Assembly: GCA_011317545.1 (NCBI GenBank)
Contig: WUJK01000006.1
Location: forward strand, 434,001 to 498,000
Origin: Coniella vitis
Taxonomy: Eukaryota; Ascomycota; Sordariomycetes; Diaporthales; Schizoparmaceae
Direction of reading: 5' to 3'
Length of the DNA: 64,000 nt
Below are positions 1-10,927 of this stretch, one piece after another. Position 1 is the first letter of the stretch; each line of letters starts with the position of its first letter. Position numbers and translations under genes: made by a program. Under the pieces are notes generated by a model that worked only from the letters and a program-made list of their open reading frames with translations, did not search any database and had not been told where the DNA came from.

Positions 1-1018
1 ATCTTTTCCTCCTCAATCGGTGGGAGCTGGTCGAGGGGAATTTCCTTGCCCTCGCTCTCCAGGCCCAGGCCTGTGGACCGTGACTTTGCGCCACTCATCC
101 AGATGTACGGGTGCGGTGCGTACTCGACTTTGGTGGTGCGCGCAAACTCCTGGTCTTCTGGAGAAAGAGCGTCAAACATTTCGTAGCCGCTCACAAACGC
201 CGTAGTGCCAAGGGGAACCTCGAGCTCGTCACCGGTGCCGTCGTCATAACGGCAGATTTGCTTTCTGCCACCGGGGACCTTGACGGCGAGGAGAGTGGTC
301 ACGATAGGAGGGGCAAGCCCGTATAGAGCGGCATCAATATGCCATCTATAGAAGCGGGTGAAGTCGAGATCCTCCTCTGGCGGGATGGAAGTAGCGTGGA
401 AAGTCTTGTGGTGAGGGTGGCGGAGCCGTATGTCCTTGAGGCCTTCGTACTCGGGGACGAAGCCATTGCCAATAACCTGGACTTGAGGTTGGTGTGCTAT
501 AGAAGGGTCAGCAACGCTCAGCCACGCTCAGCAACTACCCCAGAACAAGTGGGACTTACGAATGGTCTTGAGATCAGGGTGAAGGATGGAACGCTTTGCG
601 TCAATGGTCTTGCCATGACCATACGAGGTGCCAGAAGGGTCGAAGCGGCGGGTGAGCTCGAACTGGGCCTTTGGGCTCACATGGCTCTGGTTCTTGAAGA
701 CCAGCACTTGGTTGTTGAACAGCGCGTCACGAATCACATCAAAGTCGGCATCTGTTAGCGGTATCAGTATTGCCAGTGCCCTTCAAGCCAGGTTTGGAGG
801 ATACTCACCGACGAGGTTACCGATTTAGCCTAGGAAACGCGGCATTACGGGTATAGGTCTCGCCTTCTTTTACACGCCCACTTCACATAGCACACATAAA
901 GTTCACATTTTTTCACACTTCATCGGATCTTACCACTCAGGTTTTCAATGTCAACGTTGGCGACGACAGCCCCAAACTTGGCGCCAGAGGCCAGAGGCTG
1001 GACTGTAATGGTAGACAT
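1..1018 (-). CDS. xanA: Alpha-ketoglutarate-dependent xanthine dioxygenase, XanA type (3' part outside window)
   Basis: Fe(II)/2-oxoglutarate dioxygenase of the TauD/TfdA fold; the fungal XanA family converts xanthine to uric acid in purine catabolism. Three exons on the minus strand, 934-1018, 560-752 and 1-496, give 258 residues with both junctions in phase (donors GTAAGA and GTAAGT). The start MSTITVQPL and the blocks ELTRRFDP, YGHGKTIDAKRSILHPDLK and YRWHIDAALYG match what I know of XanA. HID supplies the first His and the Asp of the HxD...H iron triad; the second His would lie beyond base 1. The family is about 370 residues long, so roughly the last third is missing because of the window edge, not a break. 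It shares a 989 bp upstream region with the divergent gene at 2008. Substrate assignment is by family resemblance. Confidence 0.9.
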
Positions 1019-2007
1019 GGCGGTCCTTCTTTTCTTTCTTTGGGTGTTCACTCGGGAGACTGAGAGGTGAATGTGTGAAGACTCGAATCAAGTGGGTTAG
1101 AAGAATGAGAATCTGAGCAAAAGCGAGGAGAACAAGATAAGTGTAGGCTGAAGACTAGAACAAGGACCAAAAGGACGGCGCTGCGCCTTGGTCGTCTTAT
1201 AGAATCCCCGGGGGGGGGTGTAAAAGGGCGGAGGCGGAGGCTTTCGGAGCAACCAAATACTATGGAAAGTAGGGAGTGTTCGGAGACGGCCGTCAACGAC
1301 GGGCGACACAGCAGCTTTCAGGCCTCTTCAACAGAAGCCCACTGGAACCCTCCCGATGCCTCCCAGTGCCCCCTAAAACTTCGGCCGCCACCGCCGCGAG
1401 CCCCTGTCGAGCACTGGCCTAATCCGGCAAGTACAGCGCTGAGCAGAGATAAGCCCACCACAAATGACAGGCTGCGTTTACAAAGTACGTACGCTGCGCT
1501 ATCGACATGTAGGAACTCGGGGCACCCGACTGCATGCTTTCTTGGTAATCAATGGATTCAAGTGGTGTGTGATCTTTCTAATAGGTTTACTATGGGATAT
1601 AACACACATCATGCAGAGACAGTGTATCTTGTAAGTGGCAGTCTAGAACTAGAGAGGTAGAGACTCTAGGAGGCGCGTGGAATTCTTGATCACATCGTCA
1701 GATCATGTCCGAACCGCACACTGTTGCAGTCACTCTAGGTATACTTACTATGTAGCCCCAGCCCTGTGGCTGGTCACAAGGCGGAGAAGCAGCTGGAAAA
1801 GTGACACGAGATTGGTAGGAACGCAAGACCAAAGGTAACCTTGAAGCAGATGCTGCTGCTCAGCTCATCATCAACAGTTTAAGACCAAAACAAAGATCAC
1901 CACTCCATCTCGCTCGTCCCGGTTGAAGACCCAAAAACCAGAACGTCTACCCAAATAGGCAAAAAGCCAAAAAAGAAAAACTCATATAGCCGGACTCGAC
2001 GATCAAG
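1019..2007. promoter_or_regulatory. Divergent intergenic region between xanA and the deoxyribosyltransferase-like gene
   Basis: No convincing coding sequence. It contains a G9 run near 1208-1217, pyrimidine-rich stretches, and one copy of the dispersed motif TACTATGT at 1746-1753. An open frame at 1262-1660 has no protein-like features. Both flanking genes start here and read outward. Confidence 0.6.
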
Positions 2008-2544
2008 ATGGCCTCCTCTCAGACTTCCAGCTCCAAGATCCAAGTCATCACTCCCAACGACACAAACCAAGATCCCCTCCATCCAACCACAATCTTCCTC
2101 TCAGGCCCTACCGACTTTCCCTGGCGCAAGCAGTTTTTTGACATCTTTTCCACAACCTACCAGCAACAATCCACCAGCACCAGAGCAGCCCTCAAACCAG
2201 TCACAATCTACGACCCCACCCAGCCAAACTGGGACAGCAGCTGGGTAGAAGACTACGCCGCCGACGCGCGCTACAAAGCCCAGACAGACTGGGAACTCAC
2301 GCGCATCTTTTCAAGCACTTTGCACGTTGTGTTTTTTGATCCGCGCGCCAAAGCACCCATCACGCTCCTCGAGTTTGGCCTCACAGCAGGGAACACAAGC
2401 AGGGACCATGCCGTGCTCGTCGGGTGTCCGCCGGGGTACTGGAAACGCGGGTCAGTCATGGCTGTGTGTGCAAGAATTGGAATTCCGCTCGAGGATACTT
2501 TGGAGGGGTTGGTGCAGAGGGTTGTGGAGAGGTTGAAGGTGTAA
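2008..2544 (+). CDS. Nucleoside 2-deoxyribosyltransferase-like protein
   Basis: A single-exon protein of 178 residues. It opens a Rossmann-like fold with TTIFLSGPTDFPWRKQFFD, the pattern of the nucleoside 2-deoxyribosyltransferase-like family (Pfam Nuc_deoxyri_tr2). DWELTRIFSSTLHVVFFDP and ITLLEFGLTAG fit the conserved helix and strand that place acidic catalytic residues. Family members exchange bases between deoxyribonucleosides or hydrolyse N-glycosidic bonds; the fungal single-domain proteins are not biochemically defined as far as I know. The start is the first ATG in frame, with CAAG ATGG context. It is divergent from xanA, which makes a purine-related role tempting but unproven. There is no signal peptide or membrane segment. 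Confidence 0.8.
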   Translation: MASSQTSSSKIQVITPNDTNQDPLHPTTIFLSGPTDFPWRKQFFDIFSTTYQQQSTSTRAALKPVTIYDPTQPNWDSSWVEDYAADARYKAQTDWELTRIFSSTLHVVFFDPRAKAPITLLEFGLTAGNTSRDHAVLVGCPPGYWKRGSVMAVCARIGIPLEDTLEGLVQRVVERLKV

Positions 2545-2813
2545 TTATGTCTCTGCTTTGTGAGCATGGGCGGCATACGTCGTAGGGTCAACCTCAGGTT
2601 GATACTCGATGATAATCCAAGTCGATGATATAGTAAATGCTCAATTTTTTCACATTATCCACGCAATATCTGGCTGGTAATGCAACTGGCTTGATTTCCT
2701 GCCGTCTGGAGACTTTTCTCGTCGGTATCATTATGTCTAAATAGGTCTCTTCTCGTAATTTGGCATAATCGTCATAGCACGGTCTTTTGTGTATTTGCTG
2801 AAGAATGTCAAAT

Positions 2814-5288
2814 CTAGGTGAAGCCATCATCAGCTGCAGTAGCAGCATTCTCTTCGTTCTGGCCATCTATCGTCGACTTGAGTGGCGCCGTCTCGAGGGT
2901 TCCCCCAGAGCCGCTCGTGGGACTAGCCAGGCTCATCCGCCTCGATCTGCGCTGGGTAGCGGTGGCCAGATTCAGCTGCTCTGTCTCCTGCTCAAGGACC
3001 TCAACATCCTCAGCCACGCCTTTCTCAGCAAAAGCATCCCTGCCATCGTCTCCACTACCACTAGCTGCTGCTGTAGCTACAGTACTATCTTGTAAACCAT
3101 CTTGGGCAAGCCCTTCTTTGAGTTGCATGTGCAGGTTGACCATGTACTCACTCGCCAAGCTCCATGAGCCAATACCACTCTCGCTCTGCAGCGAACTATA
3201 CATGTTGCGAGCCTCGTTCAGACACCGCTGCGCCTGGATATACTTGGCCTGGCTGATCCAGGCCTGCGCGCCAAGGACACTCCAAAACGCCGACTTGCGC
3301 CGCCACGAGCCCCAGCCCAGGGTCGACACGCCCTGTTTCGTCGCACAGCACACTGCCAGGCGCTCCTTGAAGAGGGCATCGCCGACGGGGCCTACGATGC
3401 GGCTCTCCATGATCCGCATTCCCCATCGCACGGCCTCGTCCACAGAAGGCCCGCCCCGCATGCGCAACAGCTCGAGACTGAGCGCCATGGACCGGAGTGT
3501 TCCGTAGGGCGAGTTGCACCGTGCCAGGTATGAATAGGAGGCTTGTTCGATTAGGGATACGATGTTGTCGAGGCGTGTCTTGGAGGACATGTTGGGTGGC
3601 ATGATGAGCAGCGACAGGGCCGTCATTTCGTTCGCAGCCGCGTGATACTTCCATGCTTTGTCGTTGCCAAAGTCGGAGCGGATCAGGTCATAGGTAGACA
3701 TGGCCAGCTTCCAGTCGCGTAGCATGAATGCATAGTCGGCAAGCTTCCGCATAATGGCCTCGGGCGCATCCGCCGCATAGTAGCCCCCTGCTTGGAAATT
3801 ACTTGACGAGGAGGCCCCCGCTGCGCCTCTGGAACCGCCTCCAAAGGTTGTAAAGCGTTTTGACAAGCTCATGAAGCGCCCGCTGAAGCCTTTTCGTTTC
3901 GACGCAACTTGGTCGTTCCACACAGAGATATTGCGCTCCATTGTGGGTATTATCGACTGTGTGACCATTTCGCGGATGAGCGTCCGAATAGCGGTGGCGT
4001 CCGACTCGAATATGTGCCGTGTCGGATCCTCAAACTCCTCCTCACCTTCGTGCTTTTGGATATGTGCGTACTCCTCCTGCGCGCTCATCCACTCACTCCG
4101 CGGCAGCGGTATGCTATCATCGTCTGTCTCTGCGCTCTGGCTGCTGCGTATCCGCAACAGATGGCAATGCAACCCTAGATGCCTCTTCATCTGGTCAAAC
4201 AGGGCCATGGATTTTGATATATCGCTGCTTTCCTCATCATGGACGAGCACATAGTAGCGCAAGTAGTCCCCGTCAACCCACGGCGGTAATCTAGCATCCC
4301 CATTTGTCGACTCATGATAGAGCCTCCTAAACGTCTCAATGGGCGCGGGTTCGCGGGAACTGGCTGCAATCACGCACGCCACTGGATGCGACCACGTTTC
4401 ATGTGCAGACATGGGCAAGCCCGAGAGCAGCCGCCGAAGATAGAGCGCATAGTACGGTGAAGTAATTTCCATGTCCAAGCCGTGCGTTGTTGGCGTGCTC
4501 GGTTGTATGAGGTTCGAAAAGGACTGCTCAGCGTACTTGAGGTGGCGGCCTACCACCGCCTCGACTTCGGAGATCCGCCTTGCCGATTGCGTTTGGCCCA
4601 GGTGCTGCCCATTCGCCGACGCTCGTAGCAGCCCATCTGGCGGCTCGACATTGTCGCCAAATCGTGTAAAATGCACCGAAAAGTCCTCCCACGATCGGCT
4701 TGACCCGTTGCTGTCCCGTATCGTCACCTTGCCCGGCACTCGCTCGCCAAATGGCCGAAGCAGCTCCCAAAGGCCCCGCTCAAAGCCTTTTTCCTTGACA
4801 AGGCCATCCGTCTCGGCCGAGGCGTATATGGAGACGTGCGGCACAAAGGCCTTGGAAACTAGGTTGAGCGGGTCGCCCGGTGTGATCGCATTGTCCGTAT
4901 CCATCAGACCCTGAGCTAGGGACATGGAGGAGCCCGGCCGACCGCCGCGCGAGAACGGCCGCGCGGGCGAGTCTCGGCCGACTGGGGACATCGAGCGGGA
5001 GCCTGGAGGTGTTAAAGTCGCGGCATAGAGGCTGGCGGCGGAGGGTTGGGAGCGACGGTATGGAAGGCTTGCTTCGGAGGGCGAGAGTGAGATGTTATCG
5101 ACGTTCTTTCGTTGGCTTATGGCGGCCGCCACGGGCGGGGAACTGATAGGTTCGGGGCCAGAGTCATTGTCGACAGACATAGGCGGGGAAGGGATCCGAA
5201 AAGTGTTCGGCGGATTGGAAGGAGGTTGTGCTGCGGAGGAAGAGGCCTGACGCGCTCGCACTGCCGGGCTCGTTTTCTGGATGCGCAA
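2814..5288 (-). CDS. TRS85: TRAPPIII-specific subunit Trs85 (TRAPPC8)
   Basis: An intronless 824-residue protein. Trs85 directs the TRAPP complex, a Rab GEF for Ypt1, to autophagic and early Golgi membranes. Residues 1-130 are low-complexity and Ser/Pro/Arg-rich. The conserved body begins around SKAFVPHVSIYAS, the usual Trs85 opening, and continues with the family block FESDATAIRTLIREMVTQS followed by IPTMERNISVWNDQV and KRKGFSGRFMSLSKRF near residues 440-490. Helical TPR-like repeats follow (LADYAFMLRDWKLAMSTYDLIRSDF), then an acidic low-complexity tail. The length is slightly above yeast Trs85 (698 aa), as in other filamentous fungi. The start is the first Met. The antisense open frame at 2818-3507 is a shadow. 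Confidence 0.93.
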   Translation of the reverse strand: MRIQKTSPAVRARQASSSAAQPPSNPPNTFRIPSPPMSVDNDSGPEPISSPPVAAAISQRKNVDNISLSPSEASLPYRRSQPSAASLYAATLTPPGSRSMSPVGRDSPARPFSRGGRPGSSMSLAQGLMDTDNAITPGDPLNLVSKAFVPHVSIYASAETDGLVKEKGFERGLWELLRPFGERVPGKVTIRDSNGSSRSWEDFSVHFTRFGDNVEPPDGLLRASANGQHLGQTQSARRISEVEAVVGRHLKYAEQSFSNLIQPSTPTTHGLDMEITSPYYALYLRRLLSGLPMSAHETWSHPVACVIAASSREPAPIETFRRLYHESTNGDARLPPWVDGDYLRYYVLVHDEESSDISKSMALFDQMKRHLGLHCHLLRIRSSQSAETDDDSIPLPRSEWMSAQEEYAHIQKHEGEEEFEDPTRHIFESDATAIRTLIREMVTQSIIPTMERNISVWNDQVASKRKGFSGRFMSLSKRFTTFGGGSRGAAGASSSSNFQAGGYYAADAPEAIMRKLADYAFMLRDWKLAMSTYDLIRSDFGNDKAWKYHAAANEMTALSLLIMPPNMSSKTRLDNIVSLIEQASYSYLARCNSPYGTLRSMALSLELLRMRGGPSVDEAVRWGMRIMESRIVGPVGDALFKERLAVCCATKQGVSTLGWGSWRRKSAFWSVLGAQAWISQAKYIQAQRCLNEARNMYSSLQSESGIGSWSLASEYMVNLHMQLKEGLAQDGLQDSTVATAAASGSGDDGRDAFAEKGVAEDVEVLEQETEQLNLATATQRRSRRMSLASPTSGSGGTLETAPLKSTIDGQNEENAATAADDGFT

Positions 5289-5808
5289 CGCTCCTCAAAG
5301 TCGGGTCACGAGTGGATGTCTGGCTGGCTTGGGAAGGAGCTGGTGCTCTTAAAGATTGGCCTGCGTAGGTCTGTCAAGCATCAATGGAGATCGGTGAGGA
5401 GCAGCATTTGCATAGGGTCGGTCGGTCTGGCATGGGAAAGCTTCTAAGTTCATGGGCACCACTCGGGACTGCAGCGGTGTGAGGGCGCGGGTGGTGTGGC
5501 TGTTTGATGCATCATTACTACCATGTACAAGGTCTCTGTTGGGGAACTTTTAGGCGCTTAACGCCACTGGGTTGGTTCGCATATAGCGATCAAATGCACT
5601 AGCCCTCATATTCATAGTACACTATACCCTTATAACCGCATCCAGGGTTTCTGTTCACGTTTGCCCAATAACCCATTTTAATACATCTCGCTCCTCGGTT
5701 CAGTTCATCATCGTTCTAATCTCTCTCATACGAGAATTGGCAGTTTGAAAATCTATCTACATAAGCTACTTCAAGACGGCAGCATCCTGCAAGTCGAATT
5801 GATTAAGA
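5289..5808. other. Intergenic region upstream of TRS85
   Basis: 520 bp with no supported gene. It is the promoter side of TRS85 and the 3' side of the uncertain gene that follows. AT content rises after 5570. Confidence 0.5.
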
Positions 5809-6867
5809 TCACACTATCAGCGCCACTACCTTGGCTATTTCGCCCCTTACACCAACATCCGCACAAAGTATCACAGCATCCTTTCTCAACTCAACTGCTT
5901 TAACTGCTCTACTGTATCGACAATCTCTCATATGCCTTTCAAGTGCCTTCAGACCTTCCTGATACTGCGTCTTGTTCGCGAGCCTTGCATGCACCACCAA
6001 CAAACAACGTCTCATAGCCCCGGTTGAAGGCATCGCTTGCAGAAGTATTACTGTAATGAAACCAGTCAATCACACAAGACACAAACGAACACTGTGGGAG
6101 GGAATGCATCAGCAGCAAAAGTGAACTACTCTTTGCATTCCAGCCTCTTGCAGAATCTCCCAAAGATTAGCATTGATAATCACATCAGATGTATTCTTGT
6201 GCACAAGCTTAGGCCAGCCATTACAACCGCCTTGAGTTCCTGCTTTTGAACTTCTCCCAGATTCTTCTCCCTCCTCCAAAGAACTTCTCCGTTTGCTCCT
6301 AGAACTCCCACAGCCGACCCAGACGCAATCGAGCCTTCCACACCCAGTTTCCGCACGAGCATGCTGAACGAAGGCACGGTCGTCAGCTTTCCTTTTTGAG
6401 TGGCCATGCTGCGTCAAGATGACGGTCGCTCTTGTCGACTGGAAGAGTGAAACGAGCTTCATGATGTTTGGCAGAGAATATCTCGTGATTTTGGCATAGG
6501 AGATCTGCATGTCGACGAAAAGCCGAGTTGGCCCCGGAGTGGTTATGTCGTAGACGACCCTACACAATGTATGAGTATCTAGGTAATTACGGCTTGCGAT
6601 ATTGCGGTAAGTAGCACCTTGAGTCGTGATAGGCGAAATCGATGGCTGACTTATAAGTATAACGTCGTAAATAGCACTCAGTTTGCAGATGTACACTGTA
6701 ACGTCAATTTCGTAATTGCTGGTTGCATTGAGGACAATAGAGTAAGAACATCGGGCTGTTGCTTCATATACTTACCGAAGAAATGGAATCAAAGGAAGTG
6801 TCTTCCCGAGTTTTACGACAGCTGACTCTGACGCTGGAAATGAAGGATGTCCAAGTATGCTTGCCAT
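5809..6867 (-). CDS. Unrecognised spliced gene (3' structure unresolved)
   Basis: I do not recognise a family. Three minus-strand exons fit in phase: 6776-6867 (start MASILGHPSFPASESAVVKL), 6618-6695 and 6559 down to at least 6109. Their introns have donors GTAAGT and GTGCTA and acceptors ACAG and GTAG. The joined protein runs PFLR-VHLQTECY...FAYHDSR-VVYDITTPGPTRLF. From about 6400 two overlapping frames are open: one reads to a stop at 6109, the other (6180-6407) encodes a more globular-looking stretch with KLGVEGSIASGSAVGVLG. A further open segment at 5809-6069 (RRCLLVVHARLANKTQY...) looks coding but could not be joined in phase. It could be a lineage-specific gene with more introns than I resolved, or a decaying gene. 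Confidence 0.35.
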
Positions 6868-7296
6868 TGTCAATATGACCGGGCATTAAGCGAAGGACAG
6901 ACGAACTCAGTCTCGAACGCACCTCTACATGTTTCTCTCCTATACAAGGCGCCAAAAAGACCGTTTTACGAATCAGGTATGGACACTATTTCTTGAATCT
7001 CCAACATTGGATGCCTGAATGTTTGAATCTAATCAGATCACTTAGGGTGGGTAGCATACCAGTCAGCCAATTTAGATCATGTCGCTAAAGTGAGAATCTG
7101 ATACATTTTATAGTATTCAGGGAAGCAAGAAGGGTAGATTGCTTGAAGAGCAGAGCATACTCACCGCCAACTGAACCCGAGAAAGAACTCGAAGTCTGAT
7201 CTCGACGTAGATGGGACCAAAATGACAGAGAAGGCTGTGCATATCCGGTCGTTTGTATATATGTTCAGAATTTCCACCTCTTTACTGTACGAATGT
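6868..7296. other. Intergenic, AT-rich
   Basis: 430 bp between the unrecognised gene and the 3' end of the Zn2Cys6 regulator. I see no coding or RNA feature. Confidence 0.5.
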
Positions 7297-9811
7297 TTAT
7301 TGGAGTACATTGTTGCGTTCGAGCAGAGCGTTCCAATAATCCCAATCCACTGGTGCCCAGCCACTAACATCGACATCAGCTGTAAAGCTGCTGAGCATGC
7401 TGTCTAACTGTAGGTCCAGGTCGGAACGAAATGCGTTAATCGTGTCGCCACCTAGTATGCCGGGAGTTAAGGACGCAGCCAGTCCGTTGAATCGCGGGTC
7501 AACCTGCGTTGCAACTCCAGCGAGCTGGTGTAACGCCGAGGCTTCGGGCGGTATAGAGATGGACGTCATAGAAGCTGTTCGGGCTTTCCTCAACTTGCGT
7601 TCTCGAAGCTGGGCAATGATGTTTGGGACCGTCAAAGGTTGTAGCATTTTGCGCGCAATATCCGCCTCACGTGCTTCCCAAGCACGCAGTGTAAGTGCCC
7701 TGACTGCGGCATACAACTCATTCCTCCTATCTTCCAAAAGAGCAGGCCGATACTTGTACATATCTGATACAAGTGACCAGGCTTTCTCCGTCAAAGGTGC
7801 GTCTGCGGCCTGTGTTCGAGAAGCGATGAGCATGAACACAAAGGCGTCAATCTGAAAGGCCACGTCAAGATGCCAGGAAAATGTCCCAAGAGCCTTGGTA
7901 GATTTTCCTCGAACATCATACTCCACCATCTGGATACTGATCGAGAACAGCATATCCCTTTCTGCTTGTGGCATGGATTTGCCTTTGTATAAGGATGGAT
8001 GATGAGCCATCAACCTCATTTTGCAAACCGCTGATCGTACGCCACCCTCGGCCATGAGGTGCAATGGAATCGCGGAATCCAAGTATTTCAGGTACGTATC
8101 CTCCATGTGAGTCTCAAATTGGTCAATAAGTTGATCCTTGGTCCGAACGGGTACATCGGGATCATGTAATTTGCGAGCATGCAGGGTCATGAATTCGCCA
8201 ACTTCATATCGGCAGAGGCAAACTGAGCAAGATTGGATGAGCCACTGGAGCAACATGCACGATAATAGGTGTTCAAAAAACAACCTGACAAGTATGTACT
8301 TACAAGTCATCTCTGTAGGACCTTTATGCACCATTGGCATTTCCGTCATGTCAGGGTTGATGTCCGCGTCGTTGAGGTTGGCGGGTAGAGGAGAAATTCG
8401 AATTTCATGCAGAGATGGTTTGATGCCAATCTGTGAATGACTCCGGCCATCGATCCAGACAATTTGCCGCCAGAGCCTTCTTCGCAGTTGCGAGTTGTAT
8501 ACCGAGTCGCTGGATAGGCCACTACCGCCTTGTCCGGCCATTCGTAATCCTAGTCGCACCGCTATTCCAGCAAGGAGCCAAAATGTTTGGACATCACAAA
8601 TCTGGCGAGCGGGAAGCTGTATACGGAAGTAAGTATTTCTGTTTGCTTGCTGGGTGACTGATGAGTGAAAAGTGGTGGGAGTTGCTCCATTACCAAAAAC
8701 ACGACAAACGCCTGGAGTGTGACGATGCTCCGAGATTTCAAGAAGGAGGAAGCTGCGAGGGCCTGTTGACAAGCCACAAAGTAACGACTCAATAGCACCG
8801 TTCTAGGACTATCAAGCTGAATTAGGCACTCTTCCTCGTTCAACGACATAACTGCTGCGGCATAAATAGCGAACAGCAATGCTATAGACGGCTTGGGGAC
8901 AGAGTCAAAGTCCTTGCTGGCTTCGATTACTTGCGGCTGGACGAGTGGCGCATGTATGACCTTGGAAAGCGGATTCACGTTTTGCAGAAACGTCTGCCAA
9001 AGCATAAAGGCTTGCATTGGCGGAGGGTGCAAATCGCGGAGGCTAACGACATCACGGATGGAGGAAAACAACAATGTGGAGGGGTCCAGAAGGGACCCCA
9101 TGTCCGTATCGGCGGCGGTATCCTCTTCACTTGACGACTTATTCGCGCCTGGTTCTTGGAACTATACCATTGTCAGTTCTTGATTTGTTTTGTTTTATAT
9201 TTGATTCTCTTGGAACTAGAGGGTCCACGCGAAGGAGGAAGCAGACAATAGCAAGAATCGAACCTCTTCAGACAAGCCAGTCCATAAGTTTCTACGAACG
9301 GTGTTAGCCAGTACAGCTTATCAACCCAATGCTAATCTTCGAACATGATACCAGCAAAGACTTGGAAATCTATTGATGAGATAACAAGGGGGTGATGTTG
9401 CGTCAAGTCGAAAAAGGCTTGATCTTACTGTCCAAATGTCGGCACCTGCGGCCGCTCAGGTCGTGGCTCTTCCTGCACCGCCAGCGGCCTTGTGCCCGGG
9501 GGCTTGGACGAAATGGATCCAGATCGAGGTCGCTCGTCTCTGGAAGTAGAGCCATTTCGCTTGCGACGTTTGTAGGGCTGCCTCACGCCAGGCACGCATT
9601 CGACACCAGCACGGATACATCCACTGCATGGATTGGCTCTGTCACATCGGACCTTGCGCTGCTTGCAGAGAAGACACGAGTACTCCTGTTGGTGAGGGCC
9701 CGAGGTGCGGAAGTGGGCCGTCGTGGTTGTCGTTGTCGTTGTCGTTGTGGGCGTAGGCACGGTGGCAGTGGGCGTGACGTGCTGCTGAGGGGAGAGGTCA
9801 GGCGCAACCAT
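7297..9811 (-). CDS. Zn(II)2Cys6 fungal transcription factor
   Basis: Nuclear DNA-binding regulator. Best model, minus strand: exons 9446-9811, 8694-9161, 8304-8601 and 7297-8222, all in phase, 685 residues. Exon 1 carries a Thr homopolymer (about residues 22-31) followed by the binuclear cluster CLLCKQRKVRCDRANPCSGC then IRAGVEC, spacing C-x2-C-x6-C-x5-C-x2-C-x6-C, and a basic patch YKRRKR. The remainder is the fungal-specific middle homology region, with TFWLLAGIAVRLGLRMAGQG and RRRLWRQIVWIDGRSHSQIG typical of Pfam Fungal_trans. The first junction is the least certain: the obvious GTAAGA donor at 9428 puts the next exon out of frame, whereas GTGCCG at 9445 keeps frame. Targets cannot be inferred; no pathway cluster flanks it. 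Confidence 0.85.
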
Positions 9812-10927
9812 GTTTCGTCATGAGCAAAGGGCATCTGCAAAAGGGACAAGTCGACCGCTCACAAGCGCAGATAGGCCGGCTGTCTAGGACTACATTTTGT
9901 TGAGGGAGATCTGGTCCACCGAGAAGACAAAGCTGAGAAGAAGTTCGACATGGTGGCATGTCTTGGGTCTCGCGGATCTCATTGATGCTTGGTCGAGGAG
10001 GAGTCCGGCGCTGTCGGGCGCTACCAGGACCGCCTGTGGGCGACCCATTTCAGCGGCTCTGCAGTGACTTGACAGCCTGGGAAGTTAAGCAGCTGCTCCC
10101 TACAGTAAAGGCCCGAGACCCGCTGGTCTTCAGGACAGCCCTATACTAGTAGCACCTACCTCTTTGCGACAGCGGCCAGGCTAGCCCATTCCCAAACCAA
10201 TCTCGGAAGGAGCGAGTCCACCAAACACTGAATGTCCGAGCCCACTCTGAAACATGGGCTAAGTACCTACGAACATAGTAGACTGCACCGCAAGCTGCAG
10301 TGTTCCAAGCAGTCTTCCAGAAGCATAGCAATCACCAACAAGCCTCCGAGCCGGCGCTGGAGCTTGGCACGGGCACTAAGCCGGGTACTTACAGTACAGC
10401 GGCCCTTTGGGAGTATGTATCAATCAATTAATCCGTACATCGGGGGTCCAGCACAGCGGTGTTCCCCAGCAAGAGCTTTCGGACCCCGATGCGTGCAAGT
10501 TGCGGTGCAGCTGTGAAAGCCCACTGCTGCGTGAAAGCTCGATGCCAGCTGCTCTTTATCTACTGAATGCCATACATGCATGCATTGGACATTCCGGCAA
10601 CGTACAAGATATTCACCCTCTGGGAAGAGGACGACGACGACGACGACGACCTGACCTACAGCCGTGTGTCACTCTCCTTTCACATTTTTTGTGAATGCTT
10701 TTCCATGCACCAGCCTGTATGACATGAATAGACAACAGCAATTGATTCAAATCGCATCACGACGCCGCAACCGCACAGACAGCGGGGTTTCCCCTCTCTG
10801 AATCTCCGCCCTCGATCCTTCACTCCATCTCTCCGGCGGACTTTGGCCTCGAATCCGCTGTCCTCGCCCGCAAAGTACCGCACAGGCAGTACCGACAGTA
10901 CCGACGGTTGGACAAAACACTACCGCC
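9812..10927. promoter_or_regulatory. Divergent upstream region of the Zn2Cys6 factor and the FSH1 hydrolase
   Basis: 1.1 kb without a supported gene. It holds an (ACG)n microsatellite at 10631-10650 and one ACATAGTA motif at 10273-10280. Short open frames here have no recognisable domains. Confidence 0.55.

Noticed and set aside
1262..1660. 132-codon plus-strand frame upstream of the deoxyribosyltransferase-like gene
   Set aside because: Pro/Ser/Arg-rich without motifs and in the shared promoter; more likely random.
9253..9266. GGTTCGATTC-like box B of a tRNA gene on the minus strand
   Set aside because: No acceptor or anticodon stem could be folded around it, and it lies in the intron of the Zn2Cys6 gene.
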